From positions 1-62,875 of the forward strand of contig WRLD01000017.1 in assembly GCA_009777845.1 (NCBI GenBank): 62,875 nt of DNA, written 5' to 3'. Of this stretch, positions 17,761 through 28,047 are shown in pieces. The notes below the pieces were generated by a model that worked only from the letters and a program-made list of their open reading frames with translations, did not search any database and had not been told where the DNA came from. The position numbers were made by a program, and so were the translations under genes. Position 1 is the first letter of the stretch, and each line of letters opens with the position of its first letter. The DNA comes from Defluviitaleaceae bacterium. GTDB taxonomy: Bacteria > Bacillota > Clostridia > Lachnospirales > WQUN01.

Positions 17761-20700
17761 TTATTCCTCCTCGTCATCGTCAGAATCTGCAAACAAATCA
17801 AATTCTGCATCAGGAATATCCTCTTCGAGTTCAAAATCGTCAAGCAGGTCTGTATCCAGCTCAAAGTCCATAGCCACATCGACTGGCACGTCTATAATAT
17901 CGTCGGGTATGTCGTCCTCGTCCACATCGTCAGAAATAAGCGACGCGTCCTCGGAAATATCTACCTCTAGCATGTCGTCCGTAAGTGGCGAGCCGTCCTC
18001 AGCCTGCGCGCCGCTGCGCCGTACATAGCCGCGGTCGGTGTCGGATTCCAAGCCCTCCATGTTTACGTCTACGTGCATTTCCTCTATATCCTCTACGGAT
18101 TCCTTTATTATTACCTCGGTAGCATCGTCCATGAGAACCTTTACATCTAGGCACAGTGCTTGCAATTCTTTTAGTAGTACCTTGAACGATTCGGGTACGC
18201 CTGGCTCGGGTATATTTTCGCCCTTCACAATCGCCTCATAGGTTTTTACGCGCCCGACAATATCGTCAGACTTCACTGTGAGAATCTCTTGCAGGGTATA
18301 GCTCGCGCCGTACGCCTCCAACGCCCACACCTCCATCTCGCCGAAACGCTGTCCGCCGAACTGGGCTTTACCGCCGAGCGGCTGTTGCGTAACAAGCGAA
18401 TAAGGGCCTGTGGAGCGTGCATGGATTTTGTCGTCTACAAGGTGGTGCAGCTTCAAATAGTGCATAAAGCCTACCGTGATAGGGTTGTCGAACGGCTCGC
18501 CAGTACGGCCGTCACGCACAAAAATTTTGCCCTCGCGCGTAATGGGTACGCCCTTCCAGTTGTCGCGGTTGGCTTTGTTTTCGTCTAGCTGCTGATAAAT
18601 ATCGTCGTCAAGAACCTCGCGCCATTTGGCGGTAAATTCTTCCCATTCTAGGTTTACATAGTCGTTGGCGAGGTCGAGAGTGTCCATGATGTCAATCTCG
18701 TTCGCGCCGTCAAAAACAGGCGTAGCCGCTTTCCAGCCAAGCGCGGTAGCCGCAAGCCCAAGGTGAACCTCCAGTACCTGCCCGATATTCATACGCGAGG
18801 GTACGCCCAGCGGATTAAGCACTATGTCTAGCGGTCTGCCGTTCGGCAGGAACGGCATATCCTCTACTGGCAATACCTTGGCGATTACGCCCTTGTTTCC
18901 GTGGCGGCCTGCCATTTTGTCGCCTACAGAGATTTTACGCTTTTGCGCGATATACACACGCACAAGCTGATTTACGCCTGTGGGCAGCTCGTCACGCTTT
19001 GTATTGGGCGCGAGGTCACTGCGGTTGTCACGCGTGAACACCTTTACGTCTACCACTATTCCGCTTTCGCCGTGCGGTACGCGCAGAGATGTGTCGCGTA
19101 CCTCGCGAGCCTTTTCGCCGAAAATAGCGCGAAGCAAGCGTTCCTCGGCGGTTAGCTCTGTTTCGCCCTTTGGTGTTACCTTTCCTACTAAAATATCGTT
19201 AGGCCCTACCTCCGCGCCTATTCTTATAATTCCGTCCTCGTCTAGGTCTTTCATAGCGTCCTCGCCCACGTTAGGAATATCGCGGGTGATTTCCTCTGGC
19301 CCTAGCTTTGTGTCGCGCGCCTCGGCTTCGTATTCCTCTATGTGAATAGAGGTGTACACATCGTCACGTACGAGATTTTCGCTTAGCAAAATAGCGTCCT
19401 CGTAGTTGTAGCCCTCCCACGCCATAAAGCCGATTAGCGGATTTTTGCCTAACGCAAGCTCGCCGTGGTCGGTAGACGGCCCGTCAGCGATTACCTGGTC
19501 TGCCAGTACCCTTTGCCCCTTTGAAACAATCGGGCGTTGGTTTACGCATGTTCCTTGGTTGGAGCGAATGAATTTTGTTAGCTTATGCGTGGCTTTTTCG
19601 CCGTTGCTGTGGCGGACGGTTATATGGCTTGCGGTAACTTCTTCCACAACGCCGTCATGCTCGGTTTTTATTACCACGCCTGAATCGCTTGCTACCTTAT
19701 ATTCCATGCCTGTGCCGACAATGGGGGCTTCCGTTTTCATAAGAGGAACAGCCTGCCGCTGCATGTTAGAGCCCATGAGGGCGCGTGAAACGTCGTCGTT
19801 CTCTAGGAACGGAATAAGCGCGGTAGCCACGGAAACAATCTGCTTGGGCGAAACGTCCATAAGGTCAATACGTGACGGCTCAAATTCTTGGATTTCGTCA
19901 CGGAAACGACCTGCTACGCGGCGGTTTTTGAAACGTCCGTCTGGTGTAAGCTCCTCGTTCGCCTGCGCGATAATATAGTTTTCTTCCTCGTCCGCGGTTA
20001 CGTAAATAAAGTGGCTCGTTACCACTGGCGGCTCGCCTGGGCGTTTTTCTACCACGCGATAGGGTGCTTCTATGAAGCCGTATTCGTTTATACGCGCGTA
20101 GGTGGCTAGCGAGTTAATAAGCCCGATGTTCGGACCTTCGGGCGTTTCTATGGGACACATACGCCCATAGTGCGAGCTGTGAACGTCACGCACCTCAAAG
20201 CCTGCGCGGTCGCGTGAAAGTCCGCCAGGCCCGAGAGCCGACAGACGGCGCTTGTGCGAAAGCTCGTCAAGCGGATTGGTCTGCCCCATAAACTGCGAAA
20301 GCTGTGACGAGCCAAAAAACTCTTTAATCGCCGCTGTTACAGGGCGAATATTGATTAGAGCCTGGGGCGTTACTATTTCCATATCTTGGATTGTCATGCG
20401 TTCCTTTACGACACGCTCCATGCGCGTAAGCCCTATGCGGAATTGATTCTGCAAAAGCTCGCCCACGGCGCGTATACGCCTGTTTCCTAGGTGGTCTATG
20501 TCGTCAAAATTACCGACCTCAAACTCTACGCCAAAGGCATAGCTAATAGATGCCATAACATCGTCTATGGTAACGGTTTTCGGCAACAGCTTGGATATGC
20601 TTTGCTTGATTATGCGCGGAAGCTCGTCTATATCGGGGTTTTCCAAGAGCTTACGCAGGGCAGGGTAATGCACTCTTTCAGTAATGCCAAAGTCCTCGCC

Positions 20701-21777
20701 CTTTAAGCCAAACTGCTCTATATATGGGTTGATGTCTACCGCCAAATTGGAAAGCACGCGCAGGGGTCTGCCGTCCTCTACGACAATATCTACGTGCGGA
20801 CAGCCTGCGTCTTGAATTTGCTCGGCGAGGTCAACCGTGATTTCTGTACCTGCCTCGGCGATAATTTCCCCTGTGTCGGGCGAAACGGCGTTTTCCGCCA
20901 AAACAAAGCCGCGCACGCGAGATTTTAGTGCGAGCTTTTTATTTATTTTGTAACGCCCCACCTTGGCGAGGTCGTATCTTTTTGGGTCAAAAAACATGTT
21001 GTAGATAAGCGAATGAGAGCCTTCGACCGTAGGCGGCTCGCCCGGCCGCAGGCGTTTGTACGCTTCCACAAGCCCGTCCTCGTACGACTTGGCTACGTCC
21101 TTTTCTATGGTAGCTAATATTTTTGGGTCATGCCCGAATTTTTCCAAAATTTCATCGTCTGTGCCTATGCCAAAGCAACGCATAAGCACCGTGGCAGGCA
21201 CCTTGCGTGTGCGGTCAATACGCACGTACGCCACATCGTTGGAGTCTGTTTCAAACTCTAGCCACGCGCCGCGGTTTGGGATAATATTCCCAGAAACGAG
21301 AATTTTTCCCACCTTGTCGCGCTCCATGCCATAGTACATGCCTGGCGAACGCATGAGCTGGCTAACGATAACGCGTTCCGCGCCGTTTATGATAAACGTG
21401 CCGTTTTTTGTCATAAGCGGAAAATCGCCCATGAAAATATCCTGCTCTTTTATTTCGTCCAAGCCCTTGTTGTGCAGACGGCATTTTACACGCAAAGAAG
21501 CGGCATACGTAGCGTCCCGCTCCTTACATTCGTCTATGGTGTATTTCGGCTTTTCGTCCAGCTTTAAATCTATGAGGTCTAGCACTAGGTTGCCGCTATA
21601 GTCCATGATTGGAGAAATGTCCTTGAAAACGTCCAGCAGTCCCTCTTGCAAAAACCAGTTGTAGCTCTCCTTTTGGATTTCTATTAGATTGGGTATGTCT
21701 AAAACCTCGGCAATTCGTGAATATGTCGCCCTTACAGGCCCCAAGCCGCGAGTCGCGCGTATTCGCTTTTTCTCCAC
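17761..21777 (-). CDS. rpoB: DNA-directed RNA polymerase subunit beta
   Basis: 1338 aa. GTG start with AAGGGG 8 bases upstream. The rifampicin pocket reads [20 protein letters not shown], then [12 protein letters not shown]; Gly498 stands where most bacteria have Asp (Asp516 in E. coli numbering). Catalytic-region signatures such as GRHGNKGVI and the C-terminal [11 protein letters not shown] are intact. The last 70 or so residues form a strongly acidic Asp/Glu tail, longer than in B. subtilis. It heads the rpoB-rpoC pair; a clear sigma-A promoter was not identified in the A+T-rich 250 bp upstream. Confidence 0.98.
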   Translation of the reverse strand: MEKKRIRATRGLGPVRATYSRIAEVLDIPNLIEIQKESYNWFLQEGLLDVFKDISPIMDYSGNLVLDLIDLKLDEKPKYTIDECKERDATYAASLRVKCRLHNKGLDEIKEQDIFMGDFPLMTKNGTFIINGAERVIVSQLMRSPGMYYGMERDKVGKILVSGNIIPNRGAWLEFETDSNDVAYVRIDRTRKVPATVLMRCFGIGTDDEILEKFGHDPKILATIEKDVAKSYEDGLVEAYKRLRPGEPPTVEGSHSLIYNMFFDPKRYDLAKVGRYKINKKLALKSRVRGFVLAENAVSPDTGEIIAEAGTEITVDLAEQIQDAGCPHVDIVVEDGRPLRVLSNLAVDINPYIEQFGLKGEDFGITERVHYPALRKLLENPDIDELPRIIKQSISKLLPKTVTIDDVMASISYAFGVEFEVGNFDDIDHLGNRRIRAVGELLQNQFRIGLTRMERVVKERMTIQDMEIVTPQALINIRPVTAAIKEFFGSSQLSQFMGQTNPLDELSHKRRLSALGPGGLSRDRAGFEVRDVHSSHYGRMCPIETPEGPNIGLINSLATYARINEYGFIEAPYRVVEKRPGEPPVVTSHFIYVTADEEENYIIAQANEELTPDGRFKNRRVAGRFRDEIQEFEPSRIDLMDVSPKQIVSVATALIPFLENDDVSRALMGSNMQRQAVPLMKTEAPIVGTGMEYKVASDSGVVIKTEHDGVVEEVTASHITVRHSNGEKATHKLTKFIRSNQGTCVNQRPIVSKGQRVLADQVIADGPSTDHGELALGKNPLIGFMAWEGYNYEDAILLSENLVRDDVYTSIHIEEYEAEARDTKLGPEEITRDIPNVGEDAMKDLDEDGIIRIGAEVGPNDILVGKVTPKGETELTAEERLLRAIFGEKAREVRDTSLRVPHGESGIVVDVKVFTRDNRSDLAPNTKRDELPTGVNQLVRVYIAQKRKISVGDKMAGRHGNKGVIAKVLPVEDMPFLPNGRPLDIVLNPLGVPSRMNIGQVLEVHLGLAATALGWKAATPVFDGANEIDIMDTLDLANDYVNLEWEEFTAKWREVLDDDIYQQLDENKANRDNWKGVPITREGKIFVRDGRTGEPFDNPITVGFMHYLKLHHLVDDKIHARSTGPYSLVTQQPLGGKAQFGGQRFGEMEVWALEAYGASYTLQEILTVKSDDIVGRVKTYEAIVKGENIPEPGVPESFKVLLKELQALCLDVKVLMDDATEVIIKESVEDIEEMHVDVNMEGLESDTDRGYVRRSGAQAEDGSPLTDDMLEVDISEDASLISDDVDEDDIPDDIIDVPVDVAMDFELDTDLLDDFELEEDIPDAEFDLFADSDDDEEE

Positions 21778-21906
21778 TCTAGCAACCCCTTTTTCTTATT
21801 ATTACTTTGTATATATTTAAATGTATTTAAAATTTGGACGTATTTTTATGGCGGAAGAAACAAAGAATAAGAAAAATATTATTGAATTTTAAAGGCTCAT
21901 GTGTTA

Positions 21907-21934
21907 TTGTAAATTTAGGGTATTGTCCTATAAA
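21907..21934 (+). promoter_or_regulatory. Possible sigma-A promoter for the small ORF at 22030
   Basis: TTGTAA, 16 bases, TATAAA, about 95 bp before the start codon on the plus strand. It is the best match in the A+T-rich gap between rpoB and the small gene, but such a match could occur by chance here. Confidence 0.3.
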
Positions 21935-22029
21935 AATGAAAAGAGTTTACAGAATAGCACAGTGGGGGCTTTGTTGTCAAGCGTTTTTTTTGTGGGTTGG
22001 GTTTTTTATTCCATTCGAGGTTGTGGGAA

Positions 22030-22194
22030 ATGAATATAGCTAGTAAAATAGAGCAAGAGGTCAATCAAATTCGCCTTGCTATTTATGAAGAAACCAAGTA
22101 TATGACACCAGCACAACGAGCAGAAAGAACCAACAAAATCGCAGAAAGAGCGGCACAAAAATACGGCTTCAAGATTATTGACGAAGCCCAATAA
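22030..22194 (+). CDS. Small antitoxin-like protein, 54 aa, paralogue of 61221-61400
   Basis: ATG at 22030 with a GAGG about 11 bases upstream; the longer in-frame reading from 21997 has no ribosome site. The core IRLAIYEETKYMTPAQRAER lines up with IRYANYERTKNMTPKEIIEH of the small protein at 61.2 kb (shared IRxAxYExTKxMTPxxxxExTxKxA). Short helical proteins of this kind often act as antitoxins, but no toxin gene is adjacent and the class is only inferred. Function unknown. Confidence 0.6.
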   Translation: MNIASKIEQEVNQIRLAIYEETKYMTPAQRAERTNKIAERAAQKYGFKIIDEAQ

Positions 22195-22199
22195 GTGTA

Positions 22200-22275
22200 A
22201 ATTAAACACGGATTTAACGGATTTTCGCGGAGTATGCGGATTCGTTCGTGCGAAAATCCGTTCGGGCAAAATCAC
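22200..22275. repeat. Family C repeat
   Basis: AAACACGGATTTAACGGATT, TTCGCGGAGTATGCGGATT, then the partly inverted CGAAAATCCGTTCGGGCAAA. It lies directly after the small ORF. Confidence 0.8.
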
Positions 22276-22287
22276 ATTTGGGGTTTT

Positions 22288-22440
22288 GTAGGGGACGGAT
22301 TTATCCGTCCCGAGGTTACCTCGTTTTGCGTTAATGGATGCTATCCGTCCCCGACCTCCGCACGTTCGTCAATTTGGGACGGACAACGTCCCATCAATTT
22401 GGGGCGTGGCAACCTCGGGGCGGATAAATCCGCCCCCTAC
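22288..22440. repeat. Family A repeat, 153 bp
   Basis: Begins GTAGGGGACGGATTTATCCG and ends with the inverted form GGCGGATAAATCCGCCCCCT plus AC. The interior carries the family words CGAGGTTAC, ACGTTCGTCAATTTGGGACG, GACAACGTCC and GTGGCAACCTCGGGG. Together with neighbouring repeats it fills 22195-22632, where no gene is seen. Confidence 0.85.
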
Positions 22441-22522
22441 GAAACCTTGCAAATTCCCTTAGCCCAGTGGTTTAACAAATAAAAACCTTGCAAATTGCCT
22501 TAGCCAGTGGTTTAACAAATGA
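22441..22522. repeat. Family D tag, tandem pair
   Basis: Two adjacent copies of ACCTTGCAAATT(C/G)CCTTAGCC followed by CAGTGGTTTAACAAAT. Related single copies follow family A elements at 60102-60139 and 60725-60762, so the tag seems to travel next to family A. Confidence 0.7.
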
Positions 22523-22532
22523 TTTATGCTAC

Positions 22533-22635
22533 GCGGATTTAACGGATTTTCGCGGATTATGCGGATTCGTTCGTGCGTAAATCCGTTCGGGCAAAATCCG
22601 CGTAAATCTGTGTAAATCCGCTGAATCCGTGATTA
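22533..22635. repeat. Family C repeat overlapping the 3' end of the AraC gene
   Basis: CGCGGATTTAACGGATTTTC, GCGGATTATGCGGATT, then inverted AAATCCGCGTAAATCTGTG, AAATCCGCTGAATCCGTG. It runs into the last codons of the AraC-type gene. Confidence 0.8.
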
Positions 22636-23529
22636 AGGACGAATTTTTTCGTTATTGTACTTATTCCTATACCCTCGCGGCGTATACCCCGTTTCCTTAC
22701 GAAAGTTATATGTGTAATAGCTTGTGCTTTGAAATCCGCAAGATAAAGCAATTTCAGTAATGGAACAAGAGGTATTACGTAGCAGCTCACAGCTTTTTTG
22801 GATGCGATAATCGTTTAAATAAACATTAGGTGTACGATTGAAATATTTATTAAATAATTCACAGCACTTTGTTCGACAAACCGAACCAGCCGAAGCAATA
22901 TCGTCCAACAAAATTTTATCTGAAAAATGCCTATGGATAAACCCCATCATTTTCCATATAGCAATCCAGTATTCTTCATTCATTTCTTCCTGTTCAATAT
23001 ATTTAATTTTAGCGTGAATTATAGAACAAGCGTCAAATACTAGAGAAAGAATTTGCAAGGTATCGCTTTTTCTTTCGCACACCCCTTTGTATATCTGCTG
23101 TATTTTATTAAATAACTCACCATGCCAAAGCTCTTGATTTGTCATAAGGATTACATCTTCATATGATGAACCAAATTTTTCTTCCATGTATCTCCTCAAT
23201 AAACTAAGCCCATCATTAAAAATGAATGGATTAACTGTAACCACAAGATATACGCAATTTGATTGAGTGCTTGAAAAATTATAATGCAGCCTTTTGCTGT
23301 TAATAAAAATTCCTTGTCCCTCGGGTACATGAAATATTTTTCCATTAACAAAAAAATCCATGTCGCCTTTTATCAGCCAAGCAAATTCTAAATCGGGATG
23401 CCAATGGCAAGCGGCAGAATATTTGTGGAAATGTTTTAGCTCGCCCTCGCCTACATAGATAGGAATGGTTGGGATGCTATACGGTATTCGCTCAGAGAGG
23501 TCTGACAATACATTGAGCTGGAATTTCAA
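22633..23529 (-). CDS. AraC-family transcriptional regulator
   Basis: About 298 aa from a TTG at 23527-23529 that has AAGGAGGA 6 bases upstream; the longer in-frame reading to 23676 would run into the divergent gene and lacks a ribosome site. The N-terminal cupin-like sensor (about residues 30-130, with HKYSAACHWHPDLEFAWLI) precedes two C-terminal HTH motifs (LDDIASAGSVCRTKCCELF and ITEIALSCGFQSTSYYTYNF, then GYTPRGYR). Proteins of this build sense sugars or related ligands and activate nearby genes. It is divergent from the GH8 gene across about 110 bp, so that gene is its most likely target. Confidence 0.9.
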   Translation of the reverse strand: MKFQLNVLSDLSERIPYSIPTIPIYVGEGELKHFHKYSAACHWHPDLEFAWLIKGDMDFFVNGKIFHVPEGQGIFINSKRLHYNFSSTQSNCVYLVVTVNPFIFNDGLSLLRRYMEEKFGSSYEDVILMTNQELWHGELFNKIQQIYKGVCERKSDTLQILSLVFDACSIIHAKIKYIEQEEMNEEYWIAIWKMMGFIHRHFSDKILLDDIASAGSVCRTKCCELFNKYFNRTPNVYLNDYRIQKSCELLRNTSCSITEIALSCGFQSTSYYTYNFRKETGYTPRGYRNKYNNEKIRP

Positions 23530-23636
23530 AGCATATCCTCCTTCGTGAACGATTTTGATATTATCATAACCGATTTTTATATATTGGGCAAAATAATTTT
23601 GATAAAATAAACTATATCTAAAAGGAGGCGTTACGC

Positions 23637-26396
23637 ATGAAATTAAAAAAAACAGTAATGTCAAAACTAGCAACATGGCTACTAATTATCAGCGTGCTAT
23701 TTAACCTCGCGCCGCTCACAGGCGTAAATCTAGGCATAAACCTAAACGAGCCTATTACCGTTTCAGCGAATACTGGCGGCGCGCTTCGTCCGTTTGGGCA
23801 AACGCTAGACCACGGCTACGCTGTGCCGCGCTTTTTGCCTACCAACCGAACACAGGCGGAAATGAACCAGGACGTAGCAGACCAGTTTAACCGAGTGCTG
23901 TCTAATTTCATAGTTGACCCCACTCATAATACGACAAACCATAAAAATACGTTCCGCATGGTATTAAACCATGCCTCGGGTACAGGCAACGTAGGCGATG
24001 ACGGCGTTGCGGTTTGCGAATCGCAGGGCTTTGGTATGGTTATGCTCGCCCTTATGGCTGGCGCGGAGGATATGCTCGTGCCCTCTGTTCCCACCAATAT
24101 GAACTCCGCGCGCGTTCCGCTAAAACAACGCCTGCGCGACAATTTGCCCGAGAATTTGCGTAGCACGTTCGGTGCGGACGAGGTGACGATAAAGCACTAT
24201 TTTGACGCTATGTTCCGCACGGTACAGGCGTTTCCTGCTACCAACGAGTCATCAAATCAAGGCCGTTATTTAATGGCGTGGCAAATAAGAGGGCGTTCCG
24301 GCCCGTGGACGACACAGGGCATTTCCATGAGCTCGGCTACTGACGGCGCGTTGGATACCACCTATGCCTTGATTTTGGCTGACCGCCAATGGGGCGGCCC
24401 CGCCCACAACAAAACCAACACAAACGGCGGTAATGCGGTCGCTTCCGATTCCGAGTACCTATACTGGGCAAAGGGAGCAATGCACCAGCTTTACCTAGGG
24501 CATGTAAACCACCGCTCCAACTTCGGCGCGTCCTATGGCGTAACCGTAGGAAACTGGGCGCATCAAACCAACCATACCGCACGAATTACTCGTACCTCCG
24601 ACATGATGCTTACTCATTTTAAGGCGTTCCGAGAAATAGGAAATACCGCAAACTGGAACAATGTAATTGAATCCACATACACGGCAATAAACCAAATAGC
24701 CGCGCTTAACCCTAGTACCGCCTTGCTACCAGACTTTATATGGTACGGCACTAACGGACAATGGCGACCCTTAGGCACTTCGCCCTCTGACGGACTAGCC
24801 CACTGGAACGAAGCGGGAGCAAACGATGGGCGCTACCACTGGAACGCTTGCCGTACACCGTGGCGTATAGGCATGGACATTCTGCACAACGGCGCGGATT
24901 CCCCCATTTACTCCACCGTGCAAACACTTAATTCATCTATGAATACTCGCGCGGGCGGTGTTTTCACCGCTATCCGCGGCGGAAGCCTGGACGGAACACT
25001 TGACGGCAGCAGCGGCAGCGGCTTCCAAACCCCATATTTAGTGACCTCGGCGGCGTACGGCCCTGCCGCATGGCTCACCAACGGCTGGACGACGGCACGC
25101 AGCAGAGCAACCAACCCCGACAATTACGGCGATTATATCCTTGTATTAACCATGCTTGCCGCTTCAGGCAACTGGTGGTGTCCGATTACGCCGTATTCTA
25201 ATCTCTGCGCTTCGGGGCATACCCCAGGCGCGGCGGCAACCTGCGGAACGCCGCAGCTTTGTACCGTATGCTCTTTCCAGCTCGCTCCGCCTACAGGGGC
25301 GCACACTCGCAGTGCGGACGATTGCACGGTATGCGGTGTTTGCGGTTTTGCAGGCTTGACAGCCAACTGCGGCGACAAGCCTTGCCCTGCGCATATTCAC
25401 GGAATTGCGGTTTATGATATGCAGACCACCGACAGACACCCCTCCGCAGGCTTTAGCCAGTTTTCGGGAATGGGCGGGCTGTCGGGGGCAAACAGGACGG
25501 CTTTCGCGCCCTTGGACAGAACTGGCGGCACAGATACGACCTTTACCGCTTCGGGCAATGCAGGAGAACGCTCTGTTACCGTCACCGCAAGGGGAGGTGT
25601 GGGTCAGGCTATCCGTATTATGCTCGGCGGTGAGGAGGGGCTTGGCGGTAGCGGCGCGGTTGCTATACCTACGCTTGCGGAACATTCGTACCGCATAGAA
25701 TACACGGCGGTATTCCCTACTGGCGGTACACCTCGCATACGCTTTGAGGGCGCTTCGGGCAATATTGTTCCTGTTTCACAAATACCAAACGGCGTGCAAA
25801 ACGACAGCCACGTAATAGTTGATGCTTCGCCCGTTGGTGCAGGTGTGCCGTTTACCCACTCGGTAACGCTTACGCACGAACAGCTGAACGCAATCGGCTC
25901 ACGCAATGTTAGCCTATCGGCATCAAGCGGAACGATTGACATAAATTACAGCAATGTGCGTATTATGCAAATGGTCAGTACACCTCCACCGCCCGAGTTT
26001 ACGGTAAATTTTGAACTCGCTGGCGGCACGCACACTGGCGGCGGTCAGATTTCCCAAACAGTGGCACAAAACGGCGCGGCAACTGCGCCCACGGCAACGC
26101 GCTCGGGCTGGGTCTTTGGCGGTTGGGACGTTGACATTGCCAACGTAACCGCAAATATTACAGCTACGGCGAAGTGGCTTCGCTTGGGGGCTGTTTCCAC
26201 CAACGGCACAGGAAGCGTGTCCTCCGCAGACGTGGTATGGCTCGCTCGTGCCATTGCTGGACATGCAGGCTTTGCCCTGCCAGTGTCGTCAGAGCCGATG
26301 TTTGCGGTAGCGGATATAAATGGTGATGGGGTTGTGGATGCGGCTGATGTTACTGCGTTTATGAGATGGCTTGTTGGTTGGGAGTTGGGGGCTTGA
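23637..26396 (+). CDS. Secreted GH8 glycosidase with InlB-type repeat and type I dockerin
   Basis: 919 aa; AAAAGGAGG precedes the ATG. Signal peptide about 1-44 (cut after TVSA). GH8 module about 50-510: acid Glu in CESQGFGMVML (about 119) and the Asp region in SATDGALDTTYALILADRQW (about 235) fit the two GH8 catalytic carboxylates. GH8 enzymes are endo- or exo-acting on xylan, cellulose, chitosan or mixed-linkage glucan; the substrate cannot be fixed. Then follow CxxC-rich spacers (CTVCSFQ, CTVCGVCG), a beta-rich region, an InlB/Flg_new-type repeat (about 795-850, ending GWVFGGWD..ITATAKW) and a dockerin with Ca-binding DINGDGVVDAADVTAF. The dockerin implies docking to a scaffoldin. Confidence 0.93.
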   Translation: MKLKKTVMSKLATWLLIISVLFNLAPLTGVNLGINLNEPITVSANTGGALRPFGQTLDHGYAVPRFLPTNRTQAEMNQDVADQFNRVLSNFIVDPTHNTTNHKNTFRMVLNHASGTGNVGDDGVAVCESQGFGMVMLALMAGAEDMLVPSVPTNMNSARVPLKQRLRDNLPENLRSTFGADEVTIKHYFDAMFRTVQAFPATNESSNQGRYLMAWQIRGRSGPWTTQGISMSSATDGALDTTYALILADRQWGGPAHNKTNTNGGNAVASDSEYLYWAKGAMHQLYLGHVNHRSNFGASYGVTVGNWAHQTNHTARITRTSDMMLTHFKAFREIGNTANWNNVIESTYTAINQIAALNPSTALLPDFIWYGTNGQWRPLGTSPSDGLAHWNEAGANDGRYHWNACRTPWRIGMDILHNGADSPIYSTVQTLNSSMNTRAGGVFTAIRGGSLDGTLDGSSGSGFQTPYLVTSAAYGPAAWLTNGWTTARSRATNPDNYGDYILVLTMLAASGNWWCPITPYSNLCASGHTPGAAATCGTPQLCTVCSFQLAPPTGAHTRSADDCTVCGVCGFAGLTANCGDKPCPAHIHGIAVYDMQTTDRHPSAGFSQFSGMGGLSGANRTAFAPLDRTGGTDTTFTASGNAGERSVTVTARGGVGQAIRIMLGGEEGLGGSGAVAIPTLAEHSYRIEYTAVFPTGGTPRIRFEGASGNIVPVSQIPNGVQNDSHVIVDASPVGAGVPFTHSVTLTHEQLNAIGSRNVSLSASSGTIDINYSNVRIMQMVSTPPPPEFTVNFELAGGTHTGGGQISQTVAQNGAATAPTATRSGWVFGGWDVDIANVTANITATAKWLRLGAVSTNGTGSVSSADVVWLARAIAGHAGFALPVSSEPMFAVADINGDGVVDAADVTAFMRWLVGWELGA

Positions 26397-27346
26397 GGGA
26401 TTTGGTTAAAATAGCCGTTTTAATACCATGCTACAACGAGGAATTAACCATAGGAAAAGTGATTTCCGATTTTAAAAGGGAACTGCCAACGGCTGAAATA
26501 TATGTATACGACAACAATTCTACAGATAATACCTACGAAGCGGCATTAAAGGCTGGAGCAATTGTAAAAAAGGAATACCGACAGGGCAAGGGAAATGTTG
26601 TCCGCGCAATGTTTCGCGACATTCATGCAGAATGTTATGTTTTGGTTGATGGGGACGATACCTATCCCGCCGAGGCTGTACACGGAATGGTAAATATGGT
26701 TGTTGCGGATAAAATAGATATGGTCGTAGGCGACCGCCTATCAACAACATATTTTACAGAAAATAAGCGACCCTTCCATAATGTCGGCAATGTGCTAGTT
26801 AGATACCTCGTAAATCTTATGTTTAGCGGCAATATTAAGGATATAATGAGCGGTTATCGTGCATTTTCATACCTGTTTGTAAAATCATACCCTGTTATTA
26901 CTAGGGGCTTTGAGCTTGAAACGGATATGACTATTTTTGCGTTGGATAAAAATTTATTGGTGCGTACCGTACCCATTGAATATGCAGACCGCCCCAAGGG
27001 GAGCTATTCAAAATTAAACACTTTTTCTGACGGCTTTAAGGTGATAATGACAATATTCAAAATGTTCAAAAATTATCGGCCTATTGCTTTTTTTGGTGCA
27101 ATTGCTTCTGTTCTTTTACTGCTTGGCAGTATAGGCTTCTTGTCTGTACTCATAGATTATTTGCAGGTAGAGCTAGTTTTGCGCTTCCCGACACTGTTTG
27201 TATCGCTATTTGCGATACTTACGGGCATCATGTCCCTTGTATGCGGGCTAATATTGGAAACAGTTTCCGCAAACAGCCGTCAATCCTATGAATTTAGGCT
27301 AATGCAGGTACAGGAAAGCATGAAAGCATGGAAGCGTACTGTATAA
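26393..27346 (+). CDS. Family 2 glycosyltransferase (dolichol-phosphate-mannose-synthase-like)
   Basis: About 318 aa. The probable start is a TTG overlapping the GH8 stop (TTGA), with GGGAG 8 bases upstream; a second TTG at 26402 is possible. GT-A fold signatures: IAVLIPCYNEELTIG at the N-terminus, DNNSTDNT, the metal-binding DGDDTYP (about 91), and a YRAFS segment. Two C-terminal membrane helices (about 230-255 and 262-290) fit GtrB-like enzymes that load a sugar onto an undecaprenyl carrier. It starts a same-strand run of polysaccharide genes; coupling to GH8 is by position only. Confidence 0.88.
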   Translation: MRDLVKIAVLIPCYNEELTIGKVISDFKRELPTAEIYVYDNNSTDNTYEAALKAGAIVKKEYRQGKGNVVRAMFRDIHAECYVLVDGDDTYPAEAVHGMVNMVVADKIDMVVGDRLSTTYFTENKRPFHNVGNVLVRYLVNLMFSGNIKDIMSGYRAFSYLFVKSYPVITRGFELETDMTIFALDKNLLVRTVPIEYADRPKGSYSKLNTFSDGFKVIMTIFKMFKNYRPIAFFGAIASVLLLLGSIGFLSVLIDYLQVELVLRFPTLFVSLFAILTGIMSLVCGLILETVSANSRQSYEFRLMQVQESMKAWKRTV

Positions 27347-27365
27347 TACCTACGGAGGAATCAAT

Positions 27366-28037
27366 ATGAATATGGATACGTATTCATCTGGCAAAGCACA
27401 ATCATGGAGAGATAAAGCCGAGCTTTCCGCCAGAATGAAAATATATAATTTTTTGAACGCTATGATTCCTATAGAAGATTGCTCGTCAATAATTGATATA
27501 GGTGTAACCGCCGACGATAAAAAGGATTCGTCAAATTTTTTTGAAAAGATGTATCCATATCCAAATAGAATTACGGCACTTTCAGACCAAAATGCTTCGT
27601 GGATGGCAGAAAAATGGAATGGCTTAAAATTCGTAAGGGGTAACGCATTAAGCATTCCCTTTGAAGATGGTGCGTTTGAATTGTCTTTTTCAAATGCGGT
27701 AATCGAACATACAGGAAGCCGAAATAATCAAATCACTTTTATACGTGAATGTATAAGGGTTTCCTCTCGATATGTATTTATCACTACACCTAATAGGTAT
27801 TACCCCATAGAATTGCACGTAGCGCTTCCTCTGATACATTGGTTGCCTGCTCCAATATTTAGGCGAATTTTAAAGCTAATCAACAAGCCCTTTTTTGCAT
27901 CGGAGGACAACTTGAATCTGCTTAGCAAAAAAGATTTAGTAGCTATAATGAAAAATTTTCACGATGTTGAATACACGATAAATACAATTAGATTCCTCGG
28001 GTTTCCCTCGAATCTTTTGTTAATTGTAAAGAAATGA
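27366..28037 (+). CDS. SAM-dependent class I methyltransferase
   Basis: 223 aa; GGAGG precedes the ATG. Rossmann features: SSIIDIGVTAD (motif I, about residues 38-48), FVRGNALSIPFEDGAFELSF (motifs II-IV, about 90-109), FSNAVIEHTG and ITTPNRYYPIE (about 140-150). It resembles methyltransferase-11 type enzymes in surface-polysaccharide clusters that modify a sugar or lipid carrier. The acceptor is unknown. It lies 19 bp after the GT2 gene and 10 bp before the next one. Confidence 0.85.
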   Translation: MNMDTYSSGKAQSWRDKAELSARMKIYNFLNAMIPIEDCSSIIDIGVTADDKKDSSNFFEKMYPYPNRITALSDQNASWMAEKWNGLKFVRGNALSIPFEDGAFELSFSNAVIEHTGSRNNQITFIRECIRVSSRYVFITTPNRYYPIELHVALPLIHWLPAPIFRRILKLINKPFFASEDNLNLLSKKDLVAIMKNFHDVEYTINTIRFLGFPSNLLLIVKK

Positions 28038-28047
28038 GAATAATGCC

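Noticed and set aside
23530..23676. Longer N-terminus for the AraC regulator
   Set aside because: The extra 49 residues are hydrophobic, cross the divergent promoter region and run into the GH8 start. A strong AAGGAGGA before the TTG at 23529 fixes the start.
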